Shown piece by piece: positions 35,851 to 44,897 of a stretch of DNA of 64,000 bases. Made by a program: the position numbers and the translations under genes. The stretch is from Halodurantibacterium flavum. GTDB lineage: Bacteria; Pseudomonadota; Alphaproteobacteria; Rhodobacterales; Rhodobacteraceae. The stretch is from contig NZ_JBHUGH010000012.1 of NCBI RefSeq assembly GCF_042681825.1, positions 186,001 to 250,000 of the forward strand, read 5' to 3'. Numbering within the stretch: the stretch's first letter is position 1; each line of letters starts with the position of its first letter. The notes under the pieces were generated by a model. The model was not told the origin of the DNA. It saw only the letters and a list, made by a program, of their open reading frames with translations, and did not search any database.

Positions 35851-36876
35851 ATGCACAAGACAGTTCTGGCCGCCGTGCTTGCCACGGTGGGCTTTTCCGC
35901 AGCAGCATATGCGCAGGATATCACGGTCGGCGTAAGCTGGTCGAACTTTCAGGAAGAGCGGTGGAAAACCGACGAAGCGGCCATCGTTGCCGCGCTGGAG
36001 GCTGCGGGCGCACGCTATGTTTCCACCGACGCGCAGTCGTCGTCTTCCAAACAGCTTTCGGATGTCGAAAGCCTGATCGCACAGGGCGTCAACGCGCTGA
36101 TCATCCTCGCGCAGGACAGCCAGGCCATCGGGCCGGCCGTGCAGGCCGCGGCCGACGAAGGCATCCCGGTCGTGGGCTATGACCGTCTGATCGAGGATCC
36201 GCGCGCCTTTTACCTGACCTTCGACAACGTCGAGGTCGGCCGGATGCAGGCGCGTGCCGTTCTCGAACAGGCGCCCGAAGGCAACTATGTGATGATCAAG
36301 GGCTCGCCCACCGACCCGAACGCGGATTTCCTGCGCGGCGGCCAGCAGGAAGTGCTGCAAGAGGCGATCGACGCCGGCCAGATCACCATCGTCGGCGAAG
36401 CCTATACCGACGCCTGGCTTCCGGCCAACGCGCAGCGCAACATGGAACAGATCCTGACCGCACAGGACAACAACGTTGACGCGGTCGTGGCCTCGAACGA
36501 CGGCACGGCTGGCGGCGTGGTCGCGGCCCTGACGGCACAGGGGATGCAGGGCATCCCTGTTTCCGGACAGGATGGCGACCATGCGGCGCTGAACCGGATC
36601 GCGCTGGGCACCCAGACCGTTTCGGTGTGGAAAGACGCACGTGAACTGGGTCGCAACGCGGCCGAGATCGCGGTGGCCATGGCGAACGGCACGGAAATGG
36701 CCGATGTCGAAGGCGCACAGACCTGGACCTCGCCCTCGGGGACGGAACTGACGGCGCTCTTCCTGTCGCCGATCCCGATCACCGCTGACAACCTCAGCAC
36801 CGTCGTCGACGCGGGCTGGATCACGCAAGAGGCGCTCTGCCAGGGCGTCTCCGCCGGCCCGGCCCCCTGCAACTGA
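35851..36876 (+). CDS. xylF: D-xylose ABC transporter, periplasmic binding protein
   Basis: A 341-aa periplasmic sugar-binding protein. The signal peptide (about residues 1-21) ends AAAYAQ before DITVGVSWSNFQEERW, the characteristic XylF start. Ligand-region segments include VVGYDRLIEDP and VVASNDGTAGGV. A GGGAGGTC ribosome site precedes the ATG. First gene of xylFHGBA; a stable hairpin follows it and probably gives it higher expression than the permease. Confidence 0.95.
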   Translation: MHKTVLAAVLATVGFSAAAYAQDITVGVSWSNFQEERWKTDEAAIVAALEAAGARYVSTDAQSSSSKQLSDVESLIAQGVNALIILAQDSQAIGPAVQAAADEGIPVVGYDRLIEDPRAFYLTFDNVEVGRMQARAVLEQAPEGNYVMIKGSPTDPNADFLRGGQQEVLQEAIDAGQITIVGEAYTDAWLPANAQRNMEQILTAQDNNVDAVVASNDGTAGGVVAALTAQGMQGIPVSGQDGDHAALNRIALGTQTVSVWKDARELGRNAAEIAVAMANGTEMADVEGAQTWTSPSGTELTALFLSPIPITADNLSTVVDAGWITQEALCQGVSAGPAPCN

Positions 36877-36884
36877 CACCAAGC

Positions 36885-36910
36885 GGCGCCCCTTTCACGG
36901 GGCGCCCCCT
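36885..36910 (+). terminator. Intra-operon hairpin after xylF
   Basis: GGCGCCCC (36885-36892) and GGGGCGCC (36899-36906) form an 8-bp stem with a 6-base loop, followed by CCCCTTTTC. Placed between a binding-protein gene and its permease, it probably acts as a partial terminator and 3' mRNA stabiliser. Confidence 0.7.
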
Positions 36911-36952
36911 TTTCGGCCGCTTCATGCGGCTGCTCTGCCACAGGATAAGCCC

Positions 36953-38242
36953 ATGACTGACGCGGCCCATGTCCCCGTCCAACGACGGAGCCTGATCGAC
37001 ACGCTGGAAATCGACACCCGCCTTCTGGGGATGATCGGTGCCTTCATCGTGCTCTGCATCGGCTTTCACCTGATCACGGACGGGCGCTTTCTGACCCCGA
37101 GAAACATCTTCAACCTGACGATCCAGACGGTGTCCGTCGCGATCATGGCGACCGGCATGGTGTTCGTCATCGTCACACGCCACATCGACCTGTCGGTCGG
37201 CGCATTGCTTGCGACTTGTTCGGCCATCATGGCGATGACGCAGACGGTGTTTCTGCCGCAGGTGATGGGGATCGGGCTCAACACGGGCATGAACGCCCCC
37301 CTGGCGATCGCGGTCGGCCTGGTCGCGGGCACCGCCATCGGCGCCTTTCACGGCTGGCTGGTGGGCTATCTGACGATTCCGGCCTTCATCGTGACGCTGG
37401 GCGGGCTTCTGGTCTGGCGCAACGTGGCCTGGTATCTGACCAGCGGCCAGACCATCGGTCCGCTCGACAGCACCTTCATGCTCTTTGGCGGTGCGAACGG
37501 CACGATCGGCGAGACCGCCTCATGGGTCGTCGGCGTGCTCGCCGTTATCGCCGCGCTCTATGCCCAATGGATGGCGCGCCGCGGCAAGATGAGTCATGGA
37601 TTCGTCGTCAAGCCGCTCTGGGCCGAGGCCGCCATGGCCGCCGTCATCGCCGGGGCGATCCTGGGTTTTGTCGCGACGCTGAACGCCTATGCCGTTCCGG
37701 CAGCCCGTCTGCGTCGTATCTTCGAGATGCGCGGCGAGGTCATGCCCGAGGGCTATACCGAAGGTTACGGCCTGCCGATCTCGGTACTGGTGCTGCTGGC
37801 CGTCGCCATCGTCATGACGCTGGTCGCGCGGCGCACCCGTCTGGGCCGCTACATCTTTGCCACCGGCGGCAACCCCGAGGCGGCAGAGCTTTCGGGGATC
37901 AACACCCGTCTTCTGACGGTCAAGGTCTTCGCGATCATGGGGGCGCTTTGCGCGCTGTCCGCGGTCGTCGCCTCGGCCCGGGCGGCCAACCACGCGAACG
38001 ATATCGGCACGCTGGACGAATTGCGCGTGATCGCCGCCGCCGTCATCGGGGGCACGGCCCTTTCGGGCGGGATCGGCACGATCTATGGCGCGATCCTGGG
38101 GGCTCTGATCATGCAGTCCCTGCAGTCGGGCATGGCGATGGTGGGCGTTGATGCACCGTTCCAGAACATCGTCGTCGGATCGGTTCTGGTGCTCGCCGTC
38201 TTCATCGACATTGTTTATCGCAAGCGCACGGGAGCGAACTGA
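36953..38242 (+). CDS. xylH: D-xylose ABC transporter permease
   Basis: A 429-aa inner-membrane permease with about ten helices, of the ribose/xylose (BPD_transp_2) class. Seen: FVIVTRHIDLSVGALLATCS, TIPAFIVTLGGLLVWRN and GGNPEAAELSGINTRLLTVK. Its stop shares one base with the xylG start. Confidence 0.95.
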   Translation: MTDAAHVPVQRRSLIDTLEIDTRLLGMIGAFIVLCIGFHLITDGRFLTPRNIFNLTIQTVSVAIMATGMVFVIVTRHIDLSVGALLATCSAIMAMTQTVFLPQVMGIGLNTGMNAPLAIAVGLVAGTAIGAFHGWLVGYLTIPAFIVTLGGLLVWRNVAWYLTSGQTIGPLDSTFMLFGGANGTIGETASWVVGVLAVIAALYAQWMARRGKMSHGFVVKPLWAEAAMAAVIAGAILGFVATLNAYAVPAARLRRIFEMRGEVMPEGYTEGYGLPISVLVLLAVAIVMTLVARRTRLGRYIFATGGNPEAAELSGINTRLLTVKVFAIMGALCALSAVVASARAANHANDIGTLDELRVIAAAVIGGTALSGGIGTIYGAILGALIMQSLQSGMAMVGVDAPFQNIVVGSVLVLAVFIDIVYRKRTGAN

Positions 38243-38988
38243 TGACACCTCTTGTCGAAATGCGCGACATCTCCATCGCCTTTGGCGGTATCAAGGCGGT
38301 GGATCATGTGTCGGTCGATCTCTATCCCGGCGAAGTCGTGGGCCTGCTGGGCCATAACGGCGCCGGCAAGTCCACGTTGATCAAGATCCTGTCGGGGGCC
38401 TATCAGGCCGATAGCGGCGAGATCCTGATCAATGGCGAAAAGGCCGATATCCGCAACCCGCGGGATGCCCGCAGCTACAATATCGAAACGATCTACCAGA
38501 CGCTGGCGCTGGCAGACAATCTCGACGCGGCCTCGAACCTCTTTCTGGGCCGGGAACTGACGACGCCCCTGGGTTTCGTGGACGATTCCCGGATGGAGGC
38601 CGAGACGCGCAAGATCCTTGGCCGGCTCAACCCGAACTTCCGCAAATTCGCGGTGCCGGTGAAGGCGCTGTCGGGTGGGCAGCGGCAATCGGTGGCCATC
38701 GCGCGCGCGGTCTATTTCAATGCCCGCATCCTGATCATGGACGAGCCGACGGCCGCGCTCGGCCCGCAGGAAACCAAGATGGTGGGCGAACTGATCGACG
38801 AGCTGAAGCGTCAGGGTCTCGGGATCTTCCTGATCAGCCACGACATTCACGACGTGATGCATCTTTGCGACCGCGTGACGGTGATGAAGAACGGCAAGCT
38901 GGTCGGAACGGAACGGGTCGAGGATGTGACCGAGGATGATATCCTCGGCATGATCATCCTGGGCAAGAACCCTGCAAAGGCCGCATGA
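38242..38988 (+). CDS. xylG: D-xylose ABC transporter ATP-binding protein (single domain)
   Basis: A 248-aa ATPase energising XylH. Walker A GHNGAGKSTLIKILSG, signature LSGGQRQSVAIARA, Walker B ILIMDEPTAALG and switch LISHDIHDVMHLCDR are all present. Unlike the roughly 510-aa tandem-domain XylG of E. coli it has one nucleotide-binding domain, so it must dimerise. It overlaps xylB by 4 bp. Confidence 0.93.
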   Translation: MTPLVEMRDISIAFGGIKAVDHVSVDLYPGEVVGLLGHNGAGKSTLIKILSGAYQADSGEILINGEKADIRNPRDARSYNIETIYQTLALADNLDAASNLFLGRELTTPLGFVDDSRMEAETRKILGRLNPNFRKFAVPVKALSGGQRQSVAIARAVYFNARILIMDEPTAALGPQETKMVGELIDELKRQGLGIFLISHDIHDVMHLCDRVTVMKNGKLVGTERVEDVTEDDILGMIILGKNPAKAA

Positions 38989-40424
38989 TGTTCATCGGAC
39001 TTGATCTGGGCACCTCCGGGCTCAAGGGGGTTCTGATTGACGCATCGCAGACGGTGGTGGCCGAGGCGACCGCGCCCCTGACTGTCAGCCGCCCGGCCGA
39101 TGGCTGGTCGGAACAAAGCCCCGCCGACTGGATCGCCGCTGCCGAAGCCGTGTTCGACGCGCTTGCCCCAAAGGGGCTGTCGGCGGTGCAGGGCATCGGC
39201 CTTTCGGGCCAGATGCATGGGGCGACCCTGCTGGATGCGGCGGATGAGGTCTTGCGGCCCTGCATCCTCTGGAACGACACGCGCGCCCATGCAGAGGCCG
39301 CGGCGATGGACGGCAATCCGATGTTCCGCCGGATCACCGGCAACATCGTTTTCCCCGGCTTTACCGCGCCCAAGCTGCTTTGGGTCCAGAAGAATGAACC
39401 TCAGCTCTTTGACCGGGTGGCCAAGGTTCTTCTGCCCAAGGATTTTCTGCGGCTCTGGCTGACCGGGGAACATGTCGCGGAAATGTCCGATGCCGCGGGC
39501 ACAAGCTGGCTTGCCACGGCGGACCGCGACTGGTCGCCGGACCTGCTGGAGGCGACGGGCCTTTCGACGGGCCACATGCCGCGCCTTGTCGAAGGGTCCG
39601 AGGTTTCGGGGCAGTTGCGCGACGCGCTGGCGGATCGCTGGGGTCTGCCAAGGGGCGTCGTCGTTGCGGGCGGGGGCGGGGACAATGCCGCCTCGGCCAT
39701 CGGTGCCGGGGTGGTGCGGGCCGGGCAGGCTTTCGTCTCGCTCGGCACCTCGGGTGTGCTCTTTGCGGCCAATGACGGCTATGCGCCGAATGCGGCGACG
39801 GCGGTGCATACGTTCTGTCACGCGCTTCCGGACACATGGCACCAGATGGGTGTGATCCTTGCGGCGACCGACGCACTGAACTGGTTTTCCCGGCTCAGCG
39901 GTGAAACGCCGGCACAGCTTACGGCGGGGCTCGGCGATCTGCAGGCCCCCGGCAAGGCGCTCTTCCTGCCCTATCTGGGAGGAGAGCGGACGCCGCTCAA
40001 CGATGCGGCGATACGGGGCGCGTTCATCGGCCTTGAACATGCAACCGATCGCGCGGCGGCTGCCCGGGCGGTGCTGGAGGGCGTGGCATTCGCCCTGCGC
40101 GACTGCCGCGATGCGCTGGCCGCGACCGGCACCACGATCGAGACCCTGCTGGCGGTCGGCGGCGGCAGCCGTTCCGAATACTGGCTGAAGGTCATCGCGA
40201 CCGCGCTCGGCACACCCGTTTCGCTGCCGGTGGCGGGCGATTTCGGTGGCGCCTTTGGCGCGGCGCGCCTTGCGATGATGGCCGCGACCGGCGCCGGGAC
40301 GGAGATCGCCACCCCGCCCGAGGCCGCACGGGTAATCGAGCCCGATCAGACACTTACCGAGGCTTTCGATGCCGCGCATGACCGCTACCGTGCCGCGCAA
40401 TCTGCAATCAAGGGACTGACATGA
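38985..40424 (+). CDS. xylB: Xylulokinase
   Basis: A 479-aa FGGY kinase phosphorylating D-xylulose to xylulose 5-phosphate. N-terminal phosphate loop FIGLDLGTSGLKGVLID, the FGGY-type GLSGQMHGATLLD, VAGGGGDNAASAIGAGVV and the C-terminal LLAVGGGSRSEYWLKVIA. Overlaps xylG and xylA by 4 bp each, so the operon is fully coupled. Confidence 0.96.
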   Translation: MMFIGLDLGTSGLKGVLIDASQTVVAEATAPLTVSRPADGWSEQSPADWIAAAEAVFDALAPKGLSAVQGIGLSGQMHGATLLDAADEVLRPCILWNDTRAHAEAAAMDGNPMFRRITGNIVFPGFTAPKLLWVQKNEPQLFDRVAKVLLPKDFLRLWLTGEHVAEMSDAAGTSWLATADRDWSPDLLEATGLSTGHMPRLVEGSEVSGQLRDALADRWGLPRGVVVAGGGGDNAASAIGAGVVRAGQAFVSLGTSGVLFAANDGYAPNAATAVHTFCHALPDTWHQMGVILAATDALNWFSRLSGETPAQLTAGLGDLQAPGKALFLPYLGGERTPLNDAAIRGAFIGLEHATDRAAAARAVLEGVAFALRDCRDALAATGTTIETLLAVGGGSRSEYWLKVIATALGTPVSLPVAGDFGGAFGAARLAMMAATGAGTEIATPPEAARVIEPDQTLTEAFDAAHDRYRAAQSAIKGLT

Positions 40425-41725
40425 CCGACTTCTTCAAGGATATTCCCGCCCTCCGTTATGAAGGCGCCGACAGCGCGAACGACTTTGCGTTCCGGCACTA
40501 CAACCCGGACGAAGTGGTGATGGGCAAGCGGCTGGAGGATCACCTGCGCTTTGCGGTGGCCTATTGGCACAGCTTTGCCTGGCCGGGGACGGACCCGTTC
40601 GGCGGCCAGACCTTTGACCGCCCCTGGTTCGGGGATGCGATCGATCTGGCCAAGCTGAAGGCCGATGTCGCCTTCGAGATGTTCGAGATCCTGAACGCGC
40701 CCTATTTCTGTTTCCACGACGCGGATATCCGCCCCGAAGGTGCGGATTTCGCCGAGAACACGCGCAACCTGGAAATCATCGTCGACTACCTTGGCGAAAA
40801 GATGCAAGTCTCGCGGACGAAACTGCTTTGGGGCACGGCGAACCTCTTTTCGCACCGGCGCTACATGGCGGGCGCGGCCACGAACCCCGATCCGGATGTC
40901 TTTGCCTTCGGTGCGGCGACGGTCAAGACCTGCATGGACGCCACGCTCAAGCTGGGCGGCGAGAACTATGTGCTTTGGGGCGGGCGCGAGGGGTATGAGA
41001 CCCTGATCAACACCGATCTGGGGCGCGAAGCCGACCAGATGGCGCGTTTCCTGTCGATGGTGATCGACTACAAGCACAAGATCGGCTTCAAGGGCGCGAT
41101 CCTGATCGAGCCAAAGCCGCAGGAGCCGTCGAAGCACCAGTATGACTATGACGTGGCGACGGTCTACGGTTTCCTGCGCCGCTACGGGCTTGAGAACGAG
41201 GTGAAGGTCAATATCGAGCAGGGCCACGCCATCCTTGCCGGCCATTCCTTCGAGCATGAGATCGCGACCGCTGCGAGCCTCGGCATCTTTGGGTCGATCG
41301 ACATGAACCGGAACGACTACCAGTCCGGGTGGGATACCGACCAGTTCCCGAACAACGTCCCCGAAGTTGCGCTGGCCTATTACGAGATCCTCAAGGCCGG
41401 CGGGTTCACCACGGGCGGCACCAACTTCGACGCGAAGATCCGGCGCCAGTCGATCGAGCCTGCGGACCTGATCCTTGCCCATGCGGGCGCGATGGACATC
41501 TGCGCGCGGGGGCTCAAGGCTGCGGCGGCGATGCTGGAAGACGGCACGCTGGAGGCCAAGCGCCGCGAACGCTATGCCGGTTGGGACGCCCCTGCCGCCA
41601 AGGCGATGCTGACCGACGCCACGCTTGAAAGCATCACCGAGCGGGTCCTGTCCGAGGGCATCAACCCGACGCCCCGGTCCGGGCGGCAAGAGGCGCTCGA
41701 AAACCTCATCAACCGCTTCGTGTGA
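40421..41725 (+). CDS. xylA: Xylose isomerase
   Basis: A 434-aa class II xylose isomerase converting D-xylose to D-xylulose with two divalent metals. Seen: YFCFHDADIRPEG (catalytic His/Asp), LWGGREGYETLINTDLG, KGAILIEPKPQEPSKHQYD and the GFTTGGTNFDAKIRRQS metal-site motif. Last gene of the operon, followed by a terminator with a TTCG loop. Confidence 0.97.
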   Translation: MTDFFKDIPALRYEGADSANDFAFRHYNPDEVVMGKRLEDHLRFAVAYWHSFAWPGTDPFGGQTFDRPWFGDAIDLAKLKADVAFEMFEILNAPYFCFHDADIRPEGADFAENTRNLEIIVDYLGEKMQVSRTKLLWGTANLFSHRRYMAGAATNPDPDVFAFGAATVKTCMDATLKLGGENYVLWGGREGYETLINTDLGREADQMARFLSMVIDYKHKIGFKGAILIEPKPQEPSKHQYDYDVATVYGFLRRYGLENEVKVNIEQGHAILAGHSFEHEIATAASLGIFGSIDMNRNDYQSGWDTDQFPNNVPEVALAYYEILKAGGFTTGGTNFDAKIRRQSIEPADLILAHAGAMDICARGLKAAAAMLEDGTLEAKRRERYAGWDAPAAKAMLTDATLESITERVLSEGINPTPRSGRQEALENLINRFV

Positions 41726-41744
41726 TCCGAACATCTGCGGTTGC

Positions 41745-41768
41745 AAGGGCGCCTTCGGGCGCCCTTTT
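41745..41768 (+). terminator. Rho-independent terminator after xylA
   Basis: AAGGGCGCC-TTCG-GGCGCCCTTTT forms a 9-bp stem closed by a stable TTCG tetraloop with a T4 tail, 20 bases after the xylA stop. Confidence 0.92.
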
Positions 41769-41815
41769 CCGTTGTGGCGCAGGCTTGTATCGCTATTGCG
41801 GGCGGTGCGTAGAAG

Positions 41816-41828
41816 TTGACGAGGTCAA
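41816..41828. promoter_or_regulatory. Small palindrome upstream of first TRAP operon
   Basis: TTGAC-GAG-GTCAA lies about 130 bp upstream of the binding-protein gene, in the only non-coding region that can hold the promoter. It may be an operator, but no regulator gene is adjacent, and 5-bp arms can arise by chance. Confidence 0.3.
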
Positions 41829-41959
41829 TCACTTGTGCCACCAAATCACCGGGGGCAGGAGGAAAAATCCGTCAGGGCTGCCCCGGAACCGCTTTGCTGG
41901 CGACGATTGGAACGCTATGACAGCAAGTGGGGATCATCATTATCGCAGGGAGGGAAGCG

Positions 41960-43003
41960 ATGCGGAATTCAAGGATTTTCCGGACGGCAGCAATGGCAAC
42001 AGTGCTGGCCTTCGCCACCGCGGGCGTTGCCGCCGCGCAGGAATTTGTCTTCAAGATGCACCAGCCGCTGAGCGCGCAATCGCCCTCTCAGACCCAGATG
42101 CTGGAGCCGTGGGCCCGTCAGGTCGAAGAAAACTCGGGCGGGCGCGTCCGGATCGAGATCTATCCGGCGATGACGCTGGGCGGCCGGCCGCCGGAACTGA
42201 TCAACCAGGTGCGCGACGGCGTGGTCGATCTGATCTGGACGGTCAACGGCTATACTCCCGGTCTTTTCCCGCGGTCCGAGGTGTTCGAGCTTCCGAACGT
42301 TTTCGAAGGCGATCTGGCCGCGGCCAACCTCGCCATGCTCGACATGCTGGATGAACTGCGCGAAGATTATCGTGGCACCGAAGTCATGTTCCTGCATGTC
42401 CATGCCGGCAACGGCATCCAGATCGCCGGGCGCGAGGTCCGCTCGCCCACCGATATGGCCGGGCTCAGCCTGCGCACGCCGTCCCGCACCGGCGCTTGGG
42501 TGATCGAGGCGCTGGGTGCGACGCCGGTCGCGATGCCGGTTCCGGAACTGCCGCAGGCGCTGCAGCGTGGCACCGTTGCGGGCGCGCTGATCCCGTGGGA
42601 AATCATTCCCGCGCTGCAGATCCAGGAGCAGACCGATTACCAGATCGAGGGCGAGAACAACTATCGCTTTGGCACCACGGTCTTTCAGGTGACGATGAAC
42701 CAGGCCCGCTGGGACGGCCTGCCCGAGGATATCCAGCAGGCGTTCCGCGATGCCTCCGGTCCCGACTGGTGGGCAGAGGTCGGGCAGATCTGGCGCAACA
42801 CCGATGACTTCGGGATCGGCGTCGCAACCGATGCGGGCAACGAGCATATCGTTCTGACGGCCGAGGAAACGCAGGCCTTCCGCGACGCGCTCGAGCCGGT
42901 CGTCGACCGCTGGGTTGCCGAAGTGTCGGGCCAGGGCATCGACGCCGCAGGTCTCGTCGAGCGTGCGCGCGAGCGTATCGCCGCACACAGCGCCGGCAAC
43001 TGA
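41960..43003 (+). CDS. TRAP transporter substrate-binding protein, DctP type
   Basis: A 347-aa periplasmic solute receptor. Signal peptide of about 27 residues ending GVAAAQ, then EFVFKMHQPLSAQSPSQTQML. The family helix-strand region includes GGRPPELINQVRDGVVDLIW and the ligand-region RTPSRTGAWVIEALGATPV (carboxylate-binding Arg expected there). An AGGGAGGGAAG ribosome site supports the ATG at 41960 over an upstream in-frame start. First gene of a TRAP operon ending with a MetE-like gene; the substrate is unknown, likely an organic acid. Confidence 0.9.
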   Translation: MRNSRIFRTAAMATVLAFATAGVAAAQEFVFKMHQPLSAQSPSQTQMLEPWARQVEENSGGRVRIEIYPAMTLGGRPPELINQVRDGVVDLIWTVNGYTPGLFPRSEVFELPNVFEGDLAAANLAMLDMLDELREDYRGTEVMFLHVHAGNGIQIAGREVRSPTDMAGLSLRTPSRTGAWVIEALGATPVAMPVPELPQALQRGTVAGALIPWEIIPALQIQEQTDYQIEGENNYRFGTTVFQVTMNQARWDGLPEDIQQAFRDASGPDWWAEVGQIWRNTDDFGIGVATDAGNEHIVLTAEETQAFRDALEPVVDRWVAEVSGQGIDAAGLVERARERIAAHSAGN

Positions 43004-43527
43004 TGGACGCGCCCGTCGCACAAACCTGTCGCCGCACCGGGATTCCCGGTGCGGTCGAACGTCTGGTCACGGCCTGGGCGGTGTTCGGGGGTGTCGTGCT
43101 GCTCGCCATCGTCCTGATCAACATCTACGCGGTGGTCACCAGCTTTGCCGGCAGCCGCTTTTCCGGCGATTTCGAGCTGACAGAGATGTTTGCCGCCGTC
43201 GCTGCCTTCTGCTTTCTGCCCTATACGCAACTGACCGACGCGAATGTAACCGCGGATATCTTCACCTCGCGGGCCTCGCCGCGCTGGGTCGCGCTCTTCA
43301 AGCTGGTGGCGGCCATCGTCGCGCTGCTCTTTGCGCTGCTTCTGCTGTGGCGGATGTATTACGGCATGATCGACCAGCGGGATTACCGTTATACCACGAC
43401 GATCCTGCAGGTGCCGATCTGGTGGGCGTTCGTGCCGATCCTGATCTCGCTTGCGTTGCTTGCGCTGGCATCGGCGGTCAACTTCATCGAATACGGGCGC
43501 GACGCGCTTCGCGGAGGACGGGCATGA
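43003..43527 (+). CDS. TRAP transporter small permease, DctQ type
   Basis: A 174-aa four-helix membrane subunit of the TRAP transporter. The stretch FSGDFELTEMFAAVAAFCFL and the later SPRWVALFKLVAAIVALLFA are typical. It overlaps the binding-protein gene by one base and the large permease by 4 bp. Confidence 0.9.
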   Translation: MDAPVAQTCRRTGIPGAVERLVTAWAVFGGVVLLAIVLINIYAVVTSFAGSRFSGDFELTEMFAAVAAFCFLPYTQLTDANVTADIFTSRASPRWVALFKLVAAIVALLFALLLLWRMYYGMIDQRDYRYTTTILQVPIWWAFVPILISLALLALASAVNFIEYGRDALRGGRA

Positions 43528-44882
43528 CCGATCCCACCAGCCTGGGCTTTCTCGGGCTACTGGTTCTTCTGATCCTCATCGCGCTGCGGATGCCGATCGG
43601 CTATGCGATGATCCTTGTCGGCGGCGTGGGCATCACCCTTCTGAACGGCCCGGCGCTGATGCTCAACCAGCTCAAGACGCTCGCCTACGGGCAGTTCTCG
43701 GTCTACGACCTGTCGGTGATCCCGATGTTCGTGCTGATGGGGGCGCTGGCGACCAAGGCGGGGTTCAGCCAGCAGTTGTTCCGCTTCACCAACGCCTGGC
43801 TGGGCTGGATGCGGGGCGGCACGGCGATGGCGGGGATCGCCGCCTGCGCCGGGTTCGGCGCCGTTTCGGGGTCATCGCTTGCGACCGCATCCACCATGGG
43901 CAAGGTCGCACTGCCGGAACTGCGGCGCTATCGCTATTCGGGCGCGCTCGCCACCGGGTCGCTGGCTGCGGGCGGGGTGCTGGGCATCCTTATCCCGCCA
44001 TCGGTCGTTCTCATCATCTATGCGATCATCGTTGAGGCGAACATCGTCACGATGTTCATGGCCGCGTTCATCCCCGGCATCCTCGCCGTGATCTTCTTTC
44101 TGCTGACGATCGCGATCTATGTGATCGTCGTCCCCGATGCAGGCCCCGCCGGCGGCACCAAGGACCGGGCGGAGTTCATTTCGGCGACCCTTGGCGTGAT
44201 CCCCGTTCTGCTGATCTTCGGCCTCGTTCTGGGCGGGATCTATGGCGGGCTCTACAACCCGACGCCGGCCGCCGCCGTTGGCGTGTTCCTCGTCTTCGTC
44301 TTCGGGATCGTGCAGCGCAAGCTCTCGCTTCGGGCGATGTATGACTCGGTGATCGAGACGGCGAGCACTACGGGCATGATCTTTCTGATCCTTCTTGGCG
44401 CCGAGCTGATGAAGATCTACATGTCGCGCATCGGCCTGCCGCAGGCCGCCGCCGCATGGATCGGCAATTCCGGGCTGGAGCCGATGACGGTCCTGGTCCT
44501 GCTGCTTCTGGCGCTGATCCTTCTCGGCTGCCTGATGGACAGCCTCTCGATGATCCTGCTGGTCATCCCGTTCTTCTGGCCGGTGCTGGTGGAACTCAAC
44601 GGCGGGCTCTATCAGGGTGCGGACGGCGCCGGTTTCGGGATGAGCACGAACGATCTCAAGATCTGGTTCGGCATACTTGCCTTGATCGTCGTGGAACTGG
44701 GGCTTATCACCCCGCCGGTGGGCATGAACGTGTTCGTCATCTCGGCGATGGCCCGCGATACGCCGATGATGGAGACCTTCAAGGGCGTGATGCCCTTCTT
44801 CGCGGCCGAAATCGTCCGGGTGGTGCTGCTTCTGGCCTTTCCGGGGATCGTGCTCTGGCTGCCGAAGTTCCTTGCCGGATAG
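43524..44882 (+). CDS. TRAP transporter large permease, DctM type
   Basis: A 452-aa Na+-coupled permease with about 12 helices. Seen: RMPIGYAMILVGGVGITLLN, SGSSLATASTMGKVALPELR, LAAGGVLGILIPPSVVLIIY and the C-terminal GLITPPVGMNVFVISAMA. The open frame starts much earlier in the track of the upstream gene, but ATG 43524 matches the family. The MetE-like gene follows after 15 bp. Confidence 0.93.
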   Translation: MTDPTSLGFLGLLVLLILIALRMPIGYAMILVGGVGITLLNGPALMLNQLKTLAYGQFSVYDLSVIPMFVLMGALATKAGFSQQLFRFTNAWLGWMRGGTAMAGIAACAGFGAVSGSSLATASTMGKVALPELRRYRYSGALATGSLAAGGVLGILIPPSVVLIIYAIIVEANIVTMFMAAFIPGILAVIFFLLTIAIYVIVVPDAGPAGGTKDRAEFISATLGVIPVLLIFGLVLGGIYGGLYNPTPAAAVGVFLVFVFGIVQRKLSLRAMYDSVIETASTTGMIFLILLGAELMKIYMSRIGLPQAAAAWIGNSGLEPMTVLVLLLLALILLGCLMDSLSMILLVIPFFWPVLVELNGGLYQGADGAGFGMSTNDLKIWFGILALIVVELGLITPPVGMNVFVISAMARDTPMMETFKGVMPFFAAEIVRVVLLLAFPGIVLWLPKFLAG

Positions 44883-44897
44883 ACTGAAAGGAAGACC

